From Actinomycetota bacterium (lineage in GTDB: Bacteria; Actinomycetota; Thermoleophilia; Gaiellales; Gaiellaceae), in the NCBI GenBank assembly GCA_005883235.1, contig VAYE01000140.1, positions 1-6,427 of the forward strand: a stretch of DNA of 6,427 nt, written 5' to 3'. The position numbers were made by a program, and so were the translations under genes. Shown here one piece after another: positions 1 through 5,747 of the stretch; the first letter of the stretch is position 1; the number at the start of each line of letters is the position of its first letter. The notes below the pieces were generated by a model, which saw only the letters and a program-made list of their open reading frames with translations, was not told where the DNA came from and did no database searches.

Positions 1-2
1 GC

Positions 3-3000
3 GAGCACACGCTGATCCAGGCGCCGACCGGCTCGGGCAAGACGCTCGCCGCCTTCCTCTACGGCATCGACCGCCTGACGCCCGCGCCTGGGACGGGCCT
101 GCGCCTCCTCTACGTCTCGCCGCTCAAGGCTCTGAACTACGACATCGAGCGCAACCTGCGCGGGCCGCTGGCGGGCCTCGAGAGCGACCTGCGCGTCGCC
201 GTCCGCACCGGGGACACCCCCCAGCGAGACCGCGCGGCGATGCTCCGCGAGCCGCCCGACGTCCTCATCACCACCCCCGAGTCGCTCTTCCTCCTTCTCA
301 CCTCACGCGCGCGCGAGATGCTGAAGGGCGTCGAGACGCTGATCCTCGACGAGGTCCATGCCGTTGCAGGTACCAAGCGCGGCGCGCACCTCGCGCTCTC
401 CGTCGAGCGCCTGCAACGGCTGACCGACAACCCGGTCCAGCGGATCGGCCTGTCCGCCACGCAACGGCCGCTCGAGGAGATCGGTCGGTTCGTCTCGGGA
501 GCCCGCCCGATCCGGCTCGTCGACGCCGGGCGCGCCAAGGAGCTCGACCTGCGCGTGGTCGTGCCGCTCGAGGACATGACCGTTCCTGAAGAGGGCTCCT
601 ACAACTCGATCTGGCCCTCGATCCACCCCGAGATCCTGAAGCTGGTCGAGAGCCACCGCTCGACGATCGTCTTCGTCAACAACCGCCGCCTCGCCGAGCG
701 GCTCGCGCTGCGCCTGAACGAGCTCGCTTCGATCGACGGCCACGCGGGCGAAGCCCGTGCGGCCTCTGACGCGGCATCGCAAGCGACGCCGCGGGAGATC
801 GCGCGCGCCCACCATGGCTCGCTGGCCCGAGAGCAGCGGCTCGAGGTCGAGGAGCTCCTGAAGGCCGGCGAGATCCCGTGCCTCGTCGCCACCTCGTCGC
901 TCGAGCTCGGGATCGACATGGGCGCCGTCGACCTCGTGATCCAGGTCGAGTCGCCGAAGTCGGTCGCGCGCGGGCTGCAGCGCATCGGCCGGGCGGGCCA
1001 CGAGCTCGGCGCCGTCTCGAAGGGGCGCATCTTCCCGAAGTTCCGCGCCGACCTGCTCGAGTCGGCGGTGGTCGCTCGGCTCATGCGGGAAGGCGCGATC
1101 GAGGAGACGGTCATCCCGCGCAACCCGCTCGACGTGCTCGCCCAGCAGATCGTGGCGATCTGCGCCGAGGAGGAGATCTCGGTCGACGAGCTCCACGAGC
1201 TCGTGCGCGGCGCGTACCCGTTCGCCGACCTGTCGCGCACGCAGCTCGAGAACGTGCTCGACATGCTCGCCGGGCGCTACCCCTCGGACGAGTTCGCGGA
1301 GCTGCGGCCGCGGATCGTGTGGGATCGCACCGCCGGCCTGATCAGGGGTCGCAGCGGCGCACAACGGCTCGCGGTGACGAACGCGGGCACGATCCCCGAC
1401 CGAGGCCTCTACGGCGTCCACCTCGTCGACGGTGGCGGCCGCGTCGGCGAGCTCGACGAGGAGATGGTCTACGAGGCGCGCGCCGGCCAGACCTTCCTGC
1501 TCGGCGCCTCGACCTGGCGGATCGAGGAGATCACGCGTGACCGCGTGCTCGTCTCTCCGGCACCCGGGGTGCCGGGGGCGGTGCCGTTCTGGAAGGGCGA
1601 GGGCGTGGGCCGGCCGTACGAGCTGGGCGAGGCCATCGGCCGTGTCTCCCGCGAGCTCGTCGGGCTGCCGGAGGCAAAGGCTTTGGAGCGCCTCCAGGCG
1701 GACCATTCTCTCGACGAGCGGGCCGCGAAGAACCTCCTCACCTTCCTGTCCGAGCAGCAGACCGCGACGGGCGCGGTGCCGTCGGACCGCGCCGTCGTCG
1801 TCGAGCGCTTCCGCGACGAGATCGGCGACTGGCGACTCTGCATCCTCACGCCCTTCGGCGCGCGGGTCCACGCGCCGTGGGCGCTCGCTCTGGGCGCGCG
1901 GCTCCGCGAGTCGCTCGGGCTCGAGGTGAGCTCGCTCTGGTCGGACGACGGCATCGCGCTCCACCTCCCGGACGCCGACGCGCCGCCGCCGGTCGACGAC
2001 GTGATCGTCGATCCCGACGAGGTCGAGGAGCTCGTCGTCGCGGAGCTCGGCGCCAGCGCCCTCTTCGGCGCCCGCTTCCGCGAGAACGCGGCCCGCGCGC
2101 TCCTGATCCCGCGCCGGCGGCCGGGCGAGCGGACGCCGCTCTGGCAGCAGCGCCTGAAGGCGCAGGGTCTCCTTCAGGTCGCGCGGCGCTACGGCTCGTT
2201 CCCGGTCGTGCTCGAGACCTATCGCGAATGCCTGCAGGACGTCTTCGACCTGCCGGCGCTGAAGCGGCTCCTGCGCGGCCTGCGTACGCGCGAGCTCGAC
2301 GTCGTCGACGTCGAGACGGCTTCCGCCTCGCCCTATGCGGCCTCGCTCCTTTTCGACTACGTCGCGAACTACATGTACGAGGACGACACGCCTCCGGCGG
2401 AGCGGCGCGCGCAGGCGCTCTCGCTCGACCGGGACTTGCTGCGTGAGCTGCTCGGGCAGGAGGAGCTCCGCGATCTCCTCGACCGGGACGCGGTCGAGGA
2501 CGTCGAGCGCGAGCTTCGGCGGTCGCCGCGCAACCCGGACGAGCTCCACGACCAGCTGCGACTGCGCGGCGACCTGCGCGACGGCGAGTACGACGAGGCG
2601 CTCGCGCGGCCGCTCCTCGACGAGCGGCGCGCGGTGCAGGTGCGGGTCGCCGGTGAGCGGCGCTTGATCGCTGCGGAGGACGCGGGGCGCTACCGCGACG
2701 CGCTCGGCGCGATGCCGCCCGGCGGGTTGCCGGAGGCGTTCCTCGAGGGCGGGCCGGAGTCGCTGCCGGAGCTTGTGCTGCGCTTTGCGAAGGGGCGCGG
2801 GCCGTTCACGACGGCGGACGCGAATGCGCGCTTCGGCCGGGACGTCGAGCCCGTGCTGCAGGAGCTCGAGCGCGCGGAGAAGCTCGTCCGCGGCGAGCTT
2901 CGGCCCGGCGGGACCGAGCGCGAGTGGTGCGACCCCGACGTGCTCCGGCGGTTGCGGCGTGCGTCGCTGGCCGCGCTCCGGAAGGAGGTCGAGCCGGTCG

Positions 3001-4631
3001 AGCAGGCCGCGTTCGGCCGCTTCCTGCCGCACTGGCACGGGATCGACCGGCGCGCGACGCTGCGCGAGGCGCTCGTGCCGCTGCAGGGCATGGCGCTGCC
3101 GGTCTCGCTCTGGGAGTCCGAGGTACTGCCGAGACGCGTCCCCGGATACCAGCCCGCGCAGCTCGACGGCCTGTGCGCCTCCGGCGAGGTCGTGTGGGTC
3201 GGCGCGGGGCTCGACCGCGTCGCCGTCTTCTTCCGCGACGACGCCGCCGCGCTCGGGCGACCGGCCGCCGCGTCGCCGCCGGAGGACGAGGCGCACGATG
3301 CGATCCGCGCCGCTCTTCGGGGGCGCGCCGAGTTCTGGTACGACCTCGTCGAGCAAGCCGGCCTCGAGCCCGAGGCGGCGCTGCCGGCGTTGTGGGATCT
3401 CGTCTGGGCCGGAGAGGTCCGAAACGACGCGTGGACGCCGCTTCGCGCGGCCCGGCGCTACCAAGCGAGGCAGCCGTCGCGACGGGCTCGGGCCCGGCGC
3501 TTCTCGCGCTCCCGCGCCGCCGCGATCACCGCGACCCAGGGCCGCTGGTCGCTCACCGACCGGCTCTTCGCGGAGCGGCCCGACCGGCGCGCACTCGCCG
3601 AGCTTCTCCTCGAGCGGCAGGGGATCGTCACCCGAGACGGCGTCCGCGGCGAGGGGATCGCGGGCGGCTACGGCGCCGTCTACGGGGAGCTGCGGGCGCT
3701 CGAGACCCTCGGCGTCTGCCGTCGCGGCTACTTCGTCGAAGGGCTCGGCGGCGCGCAGTTCGCCCTGCCGGGGGCGGTCGAGCGGCTCCGCGAGCTGCGA
3801 CCGCGCGAGGAGGACGAACCGGAGGCGCTCGTGCTCGCCGCAGCCGATCCGGCCCAGCCCTACGGCGCCGCGCCGCCCTGGCCGAGGCGGTCGGGGGCGC
3901 GGGCGGCGCGGGTGGCGGGCGCGCAGGTCGTGCTCCTCGGCGGCGAGCCGGCGCTGTTCGTCGAGCGGGGCGGCCGCTCGCTCGTCCCGCTCCGCGATCC
4001 CGACGAGGCCTGGCTGCGCCCGGCTCTCGCCGCCCTCGTCGAGCACGTCCGCGCCGGCGGCGCGAAGCGGCTCGCGGTGGAGCGCTTCGACGGCGCTCGC
4101 CGCTGGGTGCCAGGACGCCGCCCAGAAGGCGGCGCGCCACGCGGTCGGGAGAGCGGCCCGACCCACCGGCCGGGTGAGCTGCACCTCGGCGGTGACGGGG
4201 CACTTCGGAAGCGGTCCGCGCGCCACCGTCTTCATCTGCGCGGTCCACGTCGGCGGCGGCGTCTGCGACCGCTACGTGGCCCGGCGACGGCCCGGCAGCC
4301 TCTTCGCGGTGAGGCTCCAGGCGCGCCGCACCGACTGCACGCTCCCCGCCTCGTAACGCGGCTCAGTCGAGCACGAGGCGCGCGATTCGCTCGGCCGCCG
4401 AGTAGTGGCACCCGTGCGGCTCCCCGTGGAGGACGACGAGCCGGCCATCGGGGAGCAGGCCCGCGGCCTCCTCGGCCCAGCGCTGGGGCACCAGGGGATC
4501 TCGGTCGCCCCGCACCACGACGGTCGGTGCGCGGACGAGCGGCAGCTTCTCCTCGGGGCGGTCGGCGAGCGCGTAGCGGCCGGTCTCGACGAAGCGGATC
4601 GGGCCGAAGCGGACGTAGTCGAGCGCGATGA
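3..4631 (+). CDS. lhr: Lhr-family ATP-dependent DNA helicase, 5' partial, with disrupted 3' end
   Basis: Large superfamily 2 helicase. The family unwinds DNA 3' to 5' using ATP and takes part in genome repair. The start lies before the window, so about 45-50 residues are probably missing. Counting from the codon at 3: Walker A APTGSGKT (7-14), motif Ia SPLKAL (39-44), TTPESL (about 90), DEVH Walker B (116-119) followed by the Lhr-type HAVAGTKRG, motif III LSAT (about 150-153), motif IV near VFVNNRR, motif V TSSLELGIDMG, and motif VI QRIGRAGH (326-333). The winged-helix and beta-barrel parts of the Lhr core follow. The C-terminal region is that of full-length Lhr (landmarks FLPHWHGID, LWDLVWAGEVRND, GGAQFALPGAVERL). 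Recognisable homology ends at VERFDG (about 4094). The frame stays open to 4631, but codons after about 4110 lose the G/C third-base bias, the product becomes Arg/Pro-rich, and it overlaps the hydrolase gene in antisense. The real family domain is therefore 3 to about 4094, and the last roughly 20 usual residues are missing. Identity is very sure; the 3' end is not. Confidence 0.93.
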   Translation, partial: EHTLIQAPTGSGKTLAAFLYGIDRLTPAPGTGLRLLYVSPLKALNYDIERNLRGPLAGLESDLRVAVRTGDTPQRDRAAMLREPPDVLITTPESLFLLLTSRAREMLKGVETLILDEVHAVAGTKRGAHLALSVERLQRLTDNPVQRIGLSATQRPLEEIGRFVSGARPIRLVDAGRAKELDLRVVVPLEDMTVPEEGSYNSIWPSIHPEILKLVESHRSTIVFVNNRRLAERLALRLNELASIDGHAGEARAASDAASQATPREIARAHHGSLAREQRLEVEELLKAGEIPCLVATSSLELGIDMGAVDLVIQVESPKSVARGLQRIGRAGHELGAVSKGRIFPKFRADLLESAVVARLMREGAIEETVIPRNPLDVLAQQIVAICAEEEISVDELHELVRGAYPFADLSRTQLENVLDMLAGRYPSDEFAELRPRIVWDRTAGLIRGRSGAQRLAVTNAGTIPDRGLYGVHLVDGGGRVGELDEEMVYEARAGQTFLLGASTWRIEEITRDRVLVSPAPGVPGAVPFWKGEGVGRPYELGEAIGRVSRELVGLPEAKALERLQADHSLDERAAKNLLTFLSEQQTATGAVPSDRAVVVERFRDEIGDWRLCILTPFGARVHAPWALALGARLRESLGLEVSSLWSDDGIALHLPDADAPPPVDDVIVDPDEVEELVVAELGASALFGARFRENAARALLIPRRRPGERTPLWQQRLKAQGLLQVARRYGSFPVVLETYRECLQDVFDLPALKRLLRGLRTRELDVVDVETASASPYAASLLFDYVANYMYEDDTPPAERRAQALSLDRDLLRELLGQEELRDLLDRDAVEDVERELRRSPRNPDELHDQLRLRGDLRDGEYDEALARPLLDERRAVQVRVAGERRLIAAEDAGRYRDALGAMPPGGLPEAFLEGGPESLPELVLRFAKGRGPFTTADANARFGRDVEPVLQELERAEKLVRGELRPGGTEREWCDPDVLRRLRRASLAALRKEVEPVEQAAFGRFLPHWHGIDRRATLREALVPLQGMALPVSLWESEVLPRRVPGYQPAQLDGLCASGEVVWVGAGLDRVAVFFRDDAAALGRPAAASPPEDEAHDAIRAALRGRAEFWYDLVEQAGLEPEAALPALWDLVWAGEVRNDAWTPLRAARRYQARQPSRRARARRFSRSRAAAITATQGRWSLTDRLFAERPDRRALAELLLERQGIVTRDGVRGEGIAGGYGAVYGELRALETLGVCRRGYFVEGLGGAQFALPGAVERLRELRPREEDEPEALVLAAADPAQPYGAAPPWPRRSGARAARVAGAQVVLLGGEPALFVERGGRSLVPLRDPDEAWLRPALAALVEHVRAGGAKRLAVERFDGARRWVPGRRPEGGAPRGRESGPTHRPGELHLGGDGALRKRSARHRLHLRGPRRRRRLRPLRGPATARQPLRGEAPGAPHRLHAPRLVTRLSRARGARFARPPSSGTRAAPRGGRRAGHRGAGPRPPRPSAGAPGDLGRPAPRRSVRGRAAASPRGGRRARSGRSRRSGSGRSGRSRAR
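4108..4356 (+). pseudogene. 3' fragment of a small cysteine-containing, probably secreted protein, start missing
   Basis: From about 4108 to the TAA at 4354-4356, a + frame different from that of lhr has strongly coding-like codons: only 5 of 82 end in A or T, against about a third in the lhr frame over the same stretch. The product has five cysteines (codons at 4108, 4180, 4237, 4264 and 4336), with recognisable pieces VSCTSAVTGHF, ATVFICAVHV and GVCDRYVA, and ends in DCTLPAS. Spaced cysteines and beta-strand-like stretches suggest an exported protein whose signal peptide is gone; this is inference. I found no ATG, GTG or TTG in this frame from 3781 to 4173. The first is GTG at 4174, which would give a 60-residue product with no signal sequence and no clear ribosome site. 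The best reading is a gene tail joined to the broken 3' end of lhr. The alternative is a +1 frameshift that makes this the end of Lhr, but it does not resemble Lhr C-termini I know. I cannot name the family. Confidence 0.45.
4347..4380. terminator. Possible bidirectional hairpin between convergent gene ends
   Basis: CGCCTCG (4347-4353) pairs perfectly with CGAGGCG (4374-4380). Inside this, GCTC (4361-4364) can pair with GAGC (4369-4372). The structure spans both convergent stop codons (TAA at 4354-4356 on +, TGA at 4365-4363 on -), where a shared terminator would be expected. There is no T-run on either side, and such repeats arise easily by chance in GC-rich DNA, so this is a weak call. Confidence 0.25.
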
Positions 4632-5100
4632 TCGCGAGGAGCGAGAGCCGCTCGTTGCGGACGTCCTCGACGAGGCGCTCCAGCTGCTCCCGGCCCGTGC
4701 GCGCCGCCGGGTCGACGGTCAGGCTGACGAGGACGAGCCGCGCGACGCGGTCGGGCATGCGGGCCGTGAGATCGACGAGCACCTGCGTGCCCATCGAGTG
4801 CCCGACGAAGTCCGCGCGCTCGATGCCGACCGCGTCGAGCCAGGCCGCGAGCGAGTCGGCGAGCTCCAGGATCGACAGCGCCCGCGGCGGCCGGCTGCTG
4901 CGGCCCGCGCCGGGGAGATCGATCGCGAGCGTCGGAACGTGGGGGACGAGCGCGCCGGCGAGGGGCGCGAAATATCGCCCCGAGACGCCGATCCCGGGCA
5001 CGAGGACGACCGGCCCGCCCCGTTGCCCGAGGCCACCGACCCGCGCATGGATCCGCAGGCCGCCGACCGTCGTCCAACGGCTCTCGAGGCCCCCGTCCAC
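4363..5100 (-). CDS. Alpha/beta hydrolase fold protein
   Basis: A complete 245-residue hydrolase of the alpha/beta fold, close to the usual single-domain length and without a signal peptide, so probably cytoplasmic. The nucleophile elbow is GHSMG with Ser102. The acid is Asp201 in RGDRDPLVP. The catalytic His is most likely His229 in GEPHGCHYSA (His232 is the less likely alternative). The oxyanion-hole strand is VVLVPGIGVSG (31-41), followed by the typical LAIDLPGAGRS (58-68). A cap segment lies roughly at 130-185. The substrate cannot be told from sequence; esterases, lactonases, C-C hydrolases and related enzymes share this pattern. The GTG start at 5100 is favoured because homology begins at once and because a TACAGT box sits exactly 6 bp upstream, as expected of a leaderless mRNA; there is no Shine-Dalgarno sequence. 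The stop lies 6 bp from the convergent stop at 4356. The gene sits downstream of the membrane-protein gene on the same strand but probably has its own promoter. Confidence 0.9.
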   Translation of the reverse strand: MDGGLESRWTTVGGLRIHARVGGLGQRGGPVVLVPGIGVSGRYFAPLAGALVPHVPTLAIDLPGAGRSSRPPRALSILELADSLAAWLDAVGIERADFVGHSMGTQVLVDLTARMPDRVARLVLVSLTVDPAARTGREQLERLVEDVRNERLSLLAIIALDYVRFGPIRFVETGRYALADRPEEKLPLVRAPTVVVRGDRDPLVPQRWAEEAAGLLPDGRLVVLHGEPHGCHYSAAERIARLVLD

Positions 5101-5106
5101 GCGGGG

Positions 5107-5112
5107 ACTGTA
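5107..5112 (-). promoter_or_regulatory. -10-like box for a leaderless hydrolase transcript
   Basis: On the minus strand TACAGT (a TANNNT match) is followed by the six bases CCCCGC and then the GTG start at 5100. This puts the transcription start at or next to the start codon. No convincing -35 is seen 16-18 bp upstream, which is GC-rich. The same box-to-start distance occurs at both other complete starts in the window (5713 and 5748), which strengthens the call. Confidence 0.5.
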
Positions 5113-5125
5113 TGTGTCGCCGCCG

Positions 5126-5206
5126 CTACGCCGAGAGCGCTACGAGGCGCGTGAGCTTCGCTGTCGGAAAGTTCCGCAGCTTCCGCTTCAGCTGATCCGC
5201 AGTCAT
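5126..5206 (-). CDS. Possible 26-residue basic micro-protein or leader peptide
   Basis: A short ATG-to-TAG frame in the gap between the membrane-protein gene and the hydrolase gene. It starts MTADQLKRKLRNF, continues PTAKLTRLV and ends ALSA. It has six Lys/Arg and one acidic residue, so it is strongly basic, and the first half could form an amphipathic helix. GAAAGG (5219-5214) lies 7 bases before the ATG, a good ribosome-site distance and the only clear Shine-Dalgarno-like sequence in the window. 20 of 25 codons after the start end in G or C, less biased than the neighbours but still coding-like. It begins 36 bases after the stop at 5243 and ends 25 bases before the hydrolase start. It could be a real small protein, a leader peptide for the hydrolase, the tail of a lost gene, or chance. 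I recognise no family. Confidence 0.4.
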   Translation of the reverse strand: MTADQLKRKLRNFPTAKLTRLVALSA

Positions 5207-5213
5207 CGTGGTG

Positions 5214-5219
5214 CCTTTC
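5214..5219 (-). promoter_or_regulatory. Ribosome binding site of the micro-ORF
   Basis: GAAAGG on the minus strand, with a 7-base spacer to the ATG at 5206. It stands out because the three neighbouring starts (5100, 5713, 5748) have no Shine-Dalgarno-like sequence, and it is the main support for translation of the micro-ORF. Confidence 0.4.
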
Positions 5220-5242
5220 GCCGCTAGGTGTTGACGCCAGTC

Positions 5243-5713
5243 TCAGCGTCGGTCAGGCGCGCCGCTCGTGCCATCCCCCGAACGGGCGCTTTCGACGAGG
5301 CTGCCGAGGACGAGTCCGAAGACGGCGTGGCGGAAGGTCTCCTGCGCGAAGACGCGCAGGCTGAGGAGCGGCGGCAGGTGTCGCTCGCCGCGGCGCGGGT
5401 GCTTGCGATCGACGAGCGCCGCGAGCGGGTAGAGGACGACGTTCTCGGCGAGCGCGAGCCCGACGGCGAGCGGCCTCGGCGCGAGGCGGGTCCGCCGGCG
5501 GACGGCGTCGAAGCCGAGGCCGAAGAGGGCTCCGTTCGCCGCGTGGAGCACGAACCCCGCGGCCTTCCAGCCCTCACCTCGTGTGACGAGCTTCCCGAGC
5601 ACCGCGACGTCGCGGTAATCGGAGTGGAACAACCGCTCGTCGAGCGGCTCGAGGAGGCCCCAGACCGTCGCCGCGGCCGCGCCCGCGACCGCCGCCTGCG
5701 TACGCTCGGTCAC
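5243..5713 (-). CDS. Small membrane protein of unknown function, four predicted helices
   Basis: A 156-residue protein with a GTG start. Hydrophobic segments suggest about four membrane helices: roughly 7-21, 51-68, 82-101 and 130-140. Polar residues sit at the segment edges, for example the motif WGLLEPLDERLF after helix 1, HAANGALFG in helix 2, AENVVLYPLAALVDRKHP at and after helix 3, and FAQETFRHAVFG at helix 4. The pattern W-x3-EPLD-x2-LF and the Asn/His/Glu residues within helices look conserved and resemble uncharacterised membrane proteins of GC-rich actinobacteria that I recall, but I cannot assign a function. The tail (from about 142) is polar and probably disordered. The gene is divergent from nei with only 34 bp between the start codons, and TACGCT lies exactly 6 bp before its GTG, so the transcript is probably leaderless. 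That arrangement supports 5713 as the start. It has no catalytic motif and no signal-peptide cleavage site that I can see. Confidence 0.75.
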   Translation of the reverse strand: MTERTQAAVAGAAAATVWGLLEPLDERLFHSDYRDVAVLGKLVTRGEGWKAAGFVLHAANGALFGLGFDAVRRRTRLAPRPLAVGLALAENVVLYPLAALVDRKHPRRGERHLPPLLSLRVFAQETFRHAVFGLVLGSLVESARSGDGTSGAPDRR

Positions 5714-5719
5714 GCGGGA

Positions 5720-5725
5720 AGCGTA
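5720..5725 (-). promoter_or_regulatory. -10-like box for the membrane-protein gene
   Basis: On the minus strand TACGCT (TANNNT) is followed by TCCCGC (six bases) and then the GTG start at 5713. This suggests leaderless transcription. It lies in the left arm of the inverted repeat 5720-5741. No -35 match is visible. Confidence 0.5.
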
Positions 5726-5735
5726 GACGTGCCTC

Positions 5736-5741
5736 TACGCT
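5736..5741 (+). promoter_or_regulatory. -10-like box for the Nei-family gene
   Basis: TACGCT (TANNNT), then GGCCGG (six bases), then the GTG start at 5748. It mirrors the box for the divergent gene. The -35 position would fall at about 5713-5718, in and next to the start codon of the other gene, and shows no consensus. The two promoters physically overlap, so polymerase could probably occupy only one at a time. Confidence 0.5.
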
Positions 5742-5747
5742 GGCCGG

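Larger units (their letters stand above)
5720..5741. repeat. 8-bp perfect inverted repeat in the divergent promoter region
   Basis: AGCGTAGA (5720-5727) and its exact reverse complement TCTACGCT (5734-5741) are separated by CGTGCC (5728-5733). The centre of symmetry is equidistant from the two GTG starts (5713 on - and 5748 on +). Each arm holds the -10-like box of one of the two genes, so the repeat could come from symmetrical promoters, a regulator operator, or both. It does not match the actinobacterial LexA box (GAAC-N4-GTTC) or the TTGTC-type damage promoter upstream element. Confidence 0.6.

Noticed and set aside
4084..4110. Lipobox-like STALAAGC at the beginning of the fragment's frame, suggesting an overlapping lipoprotein gene
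   Set aside because: The preceding residues are polar and Arg/Ser-rich rather than a hydrophobic core, and there is no start codon in this frame between 3781 and 4173. It is the lhr sequence read in another frame.
303..4235. A 1,310-codon open frame on the minus strand opposite lhr
   Set aside because: It mirrors the lhr codons: in GC-rich DNA with G/C third positions, stops are rare on the antisense strand. The product is Arg/Glu/Leu/Pro-rich with no domain, while the + strand carries every helicase motif.
4232..5154. Other long frames over the hydrolase gene (minus strand 4232-5077, plus strand 4405-5154)
   Set aside because: Both are low-complexity Arg/Ala/Asp-rich shadows of the hydrolase gene, which has a full catalytic triad and biased codons in its own frame.
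5714..5747. LexA/SOS box or PafBC-type damage promoter upstream of nei
   Set aside because: There is no GAAC-N4-GTTC and no TTGTC-like element ahead of the TACGCT boxes. Only the -10-like part fits, which is not specific.
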